In this document: positions 61,172 through 64,000 of the stretch, in pieces
Layout: each line of letters begins with the position of its first letter
Numbering within the stretch: position 1 is the first letter of the stretch
Assembly (NCBI GenBank): GCA_943371425.1
Contig: CALRUR010000002.1
Span: forward strand, 62,001-126,000
Reading direction: 5' to 3'
Source: CAJBVG01 sp943371425
GTDB taxonomy: Bacteria > Bacteroidota > Bacteroidia > Sphingobacteriales > Sphingobacteriaceae
Length of the DNA stretch: 64,000 nucleotides
The notes under the pieces: model-generated
Database searches by the model: none
What the model was told of the DNA's origin: nothing
The model's input: the letters and a program-made list of their open reading frames with translations, nothing else
Program-made: the position numbers and the translations under genes

Positions 61172-61201
61172 TTGTTTAATTGACAAAAAGCAATAAATTT
61201 G
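61172..61201 (+). promoter_or_regulatory. Promoter of the oxidoreductase pair
   Basis: TTG (61172-61174), 19-nt spacer, TAAATTTG (61194-61201). It gives a leader of about 35-60 nt, depending on the start codon used. Confidence 0.75.
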
Positions 61202-61265
61202 GCTAATCTACCCTCTATTTTTTGGGGTATTGATTATGAACTAATTGTTAATTAAAACGTTCAAA

Positions 61266-63068
61266 TTGAAACCAACCGACATTAAAGACCCAGAATACTA
61301 CCACAAGGTGGTAGATTGCCAACACGCTTGTCCGGCGCATACCCCAGTTCCAGAATACATACGTTTAATAGCCGCTCAAAAATATACCGAAGCCTATATG
61401 GTGAATTGGGAATCGAATGTATTCCCGGGTATTCTTGGTCGTACTTGCGACAGGCCTTGCGAACCGGCATGCCGACGTGGACGTGTAGAAGAAGAACCAG
61501 TAGCAATTTGTCGCTTAAAGCGCGTAGCGGCCGATAATAAAGAAGATGTAAAATCATTAATGCCTCGTGCCCCTTTCCCATCTAACGGAAAACGAGTGGC
61601 CTTAATTGGTGGAGGTCCTGCTTCTTTAACAGTAGCAAGAGATTTAGCGCCTTTGGGTTATGAAATTCATTTGTTCGACGATCAAGATCGTGGGGGTGGA
61701 ATGATGCGCAGTCAAATCCCTTCGTTCCGTTTGCCAGAACATGTAATAAACGAAGAAGTAGGTTTTATTCTCGACATGGGTATACATACTCATTTTAAAA
61801 CTCGCGTAAATAGTTTAAAAGAAGTAGTAGAACAAAACTACGATGCAGTTTTTGTGGGTACAGGCGCTCCAAAAGGAAGAGATTTATACGATTTACCTGG
61901 CCGCCAAGAAGGTGATGCCAACATACACATAGGCATTGAATGGCTTGCCAGCGTTGCCTTTGAGCATACTGATAAAATTGGAAAGAAAGTAATTGTACTC
62001 GGTGGTGGTAACACTGCCATGGACTGCTGCCGTACCTCTCGCCGTTTAGGTGGAACAGAAGTAAAAGTAGTAGTGCGCAGTCCCTTTAACGAAATGCGTG
62101 CTTCTCCATGGGAAATAGAAGATGCCATGCATGAAGACATTCCAATTATAGATTGCCATGTACCAAAAAGTTTTGTGGTAGAAAATGGTACTCTAAAAGG
62201 AATGATGTTTGAAAAAGTTGAAGCTAAGTATAATGCTGATGGTACTAGAGAGCTTGTAAATGCTGGAGTAGAGGATGTGTTTATTGAAGCAGATGAAGTA
62301 TTAATTGCCATCGGCCAATCGACCAGTTTTACGTGGATAGAACGCGATTTAGGATTAGAGTTTAATAAGCATAACATGCCAGTGGTTGATGAAGTAACTT
62401 TTCAATCAACTTTACCAAAAGTTTTCTTTGGTGGCGATGCCGCCTTCGGACCGAAGAACGTTATTACCGCTGTAGCACAAGGCCACCAAGCAGCTATATC
62501 GATCGACTTGTTTTGCCAAGGCGATTCGTTAAGCAACAGACCTTCGCCTTATGTAAATTTGGTGAGCCAGAAAATGGGAATACACGAATGGAGTTACGAT
62601 AGTTTCGTAGAAACAGATAACCGCTACATCGTGCCATTGGTTGATAAAGAATTGGCATTAAGCAATCGTAAAGTAGAAGTAGAATTAGGCTTCGACCATC
62701 TGCATGGTTTCAAAGAAGCACAACGTTGTTTGAATTGCGATGTGCAAACGGTTTTCAGCGAAAATAAATGTATAGAATGCGATGCTTGTGTGGATATTTG
62801 CCCTACGGCATGCATTACTTTTATACCAAATGAAGAAGATGAAAATGTATTAAGAAGTAAATTAAATGTACCGGCAAATAATCACGATCAAGCAATTTTA
62901 GTATCGGATATTTTAGCAGGCACAAAACGTGTGATGGTGAAAGATGAAGACGTTTGTTTGCACTGTGGCTTATGCGCAGAACGTTGCCCAACATCGGCTT
63001 GGGATATGCAAAAATTCTTTTATAGTGTTACAAAAGCAGGGAATCAATGTCAGATCGCAGTAAAATAA
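61266..63068 (+). CDS. GltD-like FAD/NAD(P) oxidoreductase fused to two 4Fe-4S clusters
   Basis: About 600 residues. The GltD (glutamate synthase small subunit) fold is present: N-terminal cysteines CQHACPAHTPVPEYI and CDRPCEPACRRG, FAD fold LIGGGPASLT, NAD(P) fold VLGGGNTAMDCCRTSRRLG. A C-terminal ferredoxin part carries CIECDACVDICPTAC and CLHCGLCAERCPTSAW. There is no ATG; TTG 61266 (MKPTDIKDPEYY) or TTG 61245 start it. It overlaps the next gene by 22 nt. Probably transfers electrons between NAD(P)H and the ferredoxin-dependent 2-oxoacid oxidoreductase next to it (inference). Confidence 0.88.
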   Translation: MKPTDIKDPEYYHKVVDCQHACPAHTPVPEYIRLIAAQKYTEAYMVNWESNVFPGILGRTCDRPCEPACRRGRVEEEPVAICRLKRVAADNKEDVKSLMPRAPFPSNGKRVALIGGGPASLTVARDLAPLGYEIHLFDDQDRGGGMMRSQIPSFRLPEHVINEEVGFILDMGIHTHFKTRVNSLKEVVEQNYDAVFVGTGAPKGRDLYDLPGRQEGDANIHIGIEWLASVAFEHTDKIGKKVIVLGGGNTAMDCCRTSRRLGGTEVKVVVRSPFNEMRASPWEIEDAMHEDIPIIDCHVPKSFVVENGTLKGMMFEKVEAKYNADGTRELVNAGVEDVFIEADEVLIAIGQSTSFTWIERDLGLEFNKHNMPVVDEVTFQSTLPKVFFGGDAAFGPKNVITAVAQGHQAAISIDLFCQGDSLSNRPSPYVNLVSQKMGIHEWSYDSFVETDNRYIVPLVDKELALSNRKVEVELGFDHLHGFKEAQRCLNCDVQTVFSENKCIECDACVDICPTACITFIPNEEDENVLRSKLNVPANNHDQAILVSDILAGTKRVMVKDEDVCLHCGLCAERCPTSAWDMQKFFYSVTKAGNQCQIAVK

Positions 63069-64000
63069 ATGATTTTGTAGTTCGCTTTGCGAACGTTAAT
63101 GGAACAGGTTCCGCTTCGGCCAATTTATTGTTTGCCAAAGCAATTTTTAGAATGGGAATTTTTGTTACTCCAAAAAATATTTTTCCATCCAACATACAAG
63201 GCTTACCAACATGGTATGATGTACGTGTGAGTGAAAAAGGATACCTCGGACGTAGAGAAGGCGTAGATTTAATGGTGTGTGTAAACCCACAAAGTATGCG
63301 CAAAGATGTAGAGAGTGTGAAACCAGGTGGTTACTTTTTATACGATAGTACCAAAGGATTAAATCCGGAATTTATTCGCGATGATGTAAATTACATTGGT
63401 GTACCATTAATGGAAATGTGCATCCGCGAGTTTCAAGATCCTCGCCAACGACAGTTGTTCAAAAACATTATTTATGTTGGAGCACTATCTGCTTTATTAA
63501 ATATTGAAATGCAAGTGTTGGAAGAGTTATTGGCAGAGCAATTTCAAGGGAAAGAAAAATTAATTGCACCCAATATTAAGGCACTAGAATTAGGCATCAA
63601 TTTTATAAAAGAAAATTACGAATACCCATTAAACATTCGTTTAGAGCGTAGAGATTTAGTAGGCGATTCTATCATGTTAGATGGTAACTCTGCATGTGGC
63701 TTAGGTGCTGTATATGCAGGCGCTACAGTAGCAAGTTGGTACCCTATTACTCCATCAACATCAGTAGTAGAAGCGTTTATAGATTATTGTAAAAAATACA
63801 GAGTTGATCCTGTAACGGGTAAAAATTTATATGCCATTGTACAAGCCGAAGATGAATTAGCAGCAGTAGGTATGGCCATAGGTGCAAACTGGAATGGCTC
63901 GCGTGCATTTACTGCTACCAGCGGACCTGGTGTTTCTCTTATGAGTGAGTTTTTAGGTTTAGCCTACTTCGCAGAAATTCCATTGGTATTAATAGACGTG
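63047..64000 (+). CDS. korA: 2-Oxoacid:ferredoxin oxidoreductase alpha subunit (KorA-like), cut at right edge
   Basis: 318 residues visible from ATG 63047. It starts with a gamma-type domain (SDRSKINDFVVRFANVNGTGSASANLL ... GVPLMEMC), fused to the alpha domain (GNSACGLGAVYAGATVASWYPITPSTSVVEAF ... IGANWNGSRAFTATSGPGVSLMSEFLGLAYFAEIPLVLIDV). This gamma-alpha fusion is that of 2-oxoglutarate/other 2-oxoacid:ferredoxin oxidoreductases; the substrate cannot be decided here. The beta (TPP) subunit presumably follows beyond the edge. Confidence 0.93.
   Translation, partial: MSDRSKINDFVVRFANVNGTGSASANLLFAKAIFRMGIFVTPKNIFPSNIQGLPTWYDVRVSEKGYLGRREGVDLMVCVNPQSMRKDVESVKPGGYFLYDSTKGLNPEFIRDDVNYIGVPLMEMCIREFQDPRQRQLFKNIIYVGALSALLNIEMQVLEELLAEQFQGKEKLIAPNIKALELGINFIKENYEYPLNIRLERRDLVGDSIMLDGNSACGLGAVYAGATVASWYPITPSTSVVEAFIDYCKKYRVDPVTGKNLYAIVQAEDELAAVGMAIGANWNGSRAFTATSGPGVSLMSEFLGLAYFAEIPLVLIDV

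Overview
The window is AT-rich chromosomal DNA from a member of the Bacteroidota. Evidence: a short primary sigma factor lacking region 1.1; promoters of the form TTG-N19-TAnnTTTG instead of -35/-10 boxes; a cysteine-peptidase sortase of the type IX secretion type, a PorE-like OmpA lipoprotein and a C-terminal sorting domain; a type III glutamine synthetase; an S46 dipeptidyl peptidase; a SusC-like TonB receptor; and few Shine-Dalgarno sequences. I cannot place it below phylum level with confidence. Both ends are cut: rpoD runs off the left edge and a 2-oxoacid:ferredoxin oxidoreductase alpha subunit off the right.

Layout. 0-16 kb is core and envelope: rpoD, an MBL hydrolase, lpdA, a DUF4139 protein, a sorting-domain secreted protein, an S46 peptidase, a metallophosphoesterase, purM, a PorE-like lipoprotein and glnN. 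16-24 kb is an envelope block: a flippase, two paralogous FemAB/GNAT-like proteins and, between them on the other strand, a 1626-residue C25 (PorU2-like) peptidase. 24-31 kb is a co-directional run purL-trmN6-yfcE-like phosphodiesterase-fbp, facing rnhA and a GT-C membrane glycosyltransferase, then tRNA-His. 31-37 kb holds small lipoproteins, an ABC-F ATPase, an isolated contractile-tail tube protein and a TonB receptor. 37-60 kb is a long string of small, mostly single-gene units (GNATs, SRPBCC proteins, PaiB, LMW phosphatase, VOC, DinB, YdeI, AlkC, class C serine hydrolase, lipoproteins) broken up by repeat-rich gaps. 60-64 kb has a ubiX-family gene preceded by a candidate small RNA, and a FAD/ferredoxin oxidoreductase overlapping the KorA-like gene.

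The most striking signal is between the genes. Many gaps contain an array of a 7-8 nt word, different from gap to gap (aattatga, ccgaaaga, gcaaagag, cgaactaa, ttagtcg, ggagcaa and others), often followed by its reverse complement so that the element can fold as a long hairpin. Several arrays start exactly at a gene's stop codon and supply its last codons. In one family of 85-89 nt hairpins the two arms change together between copies. I know of no named element with these properties. This, the small RNA candidate near 60.35 kb, the orphan tail tube gene and the flippase/FemAB/C25 block are the things most worth following up.
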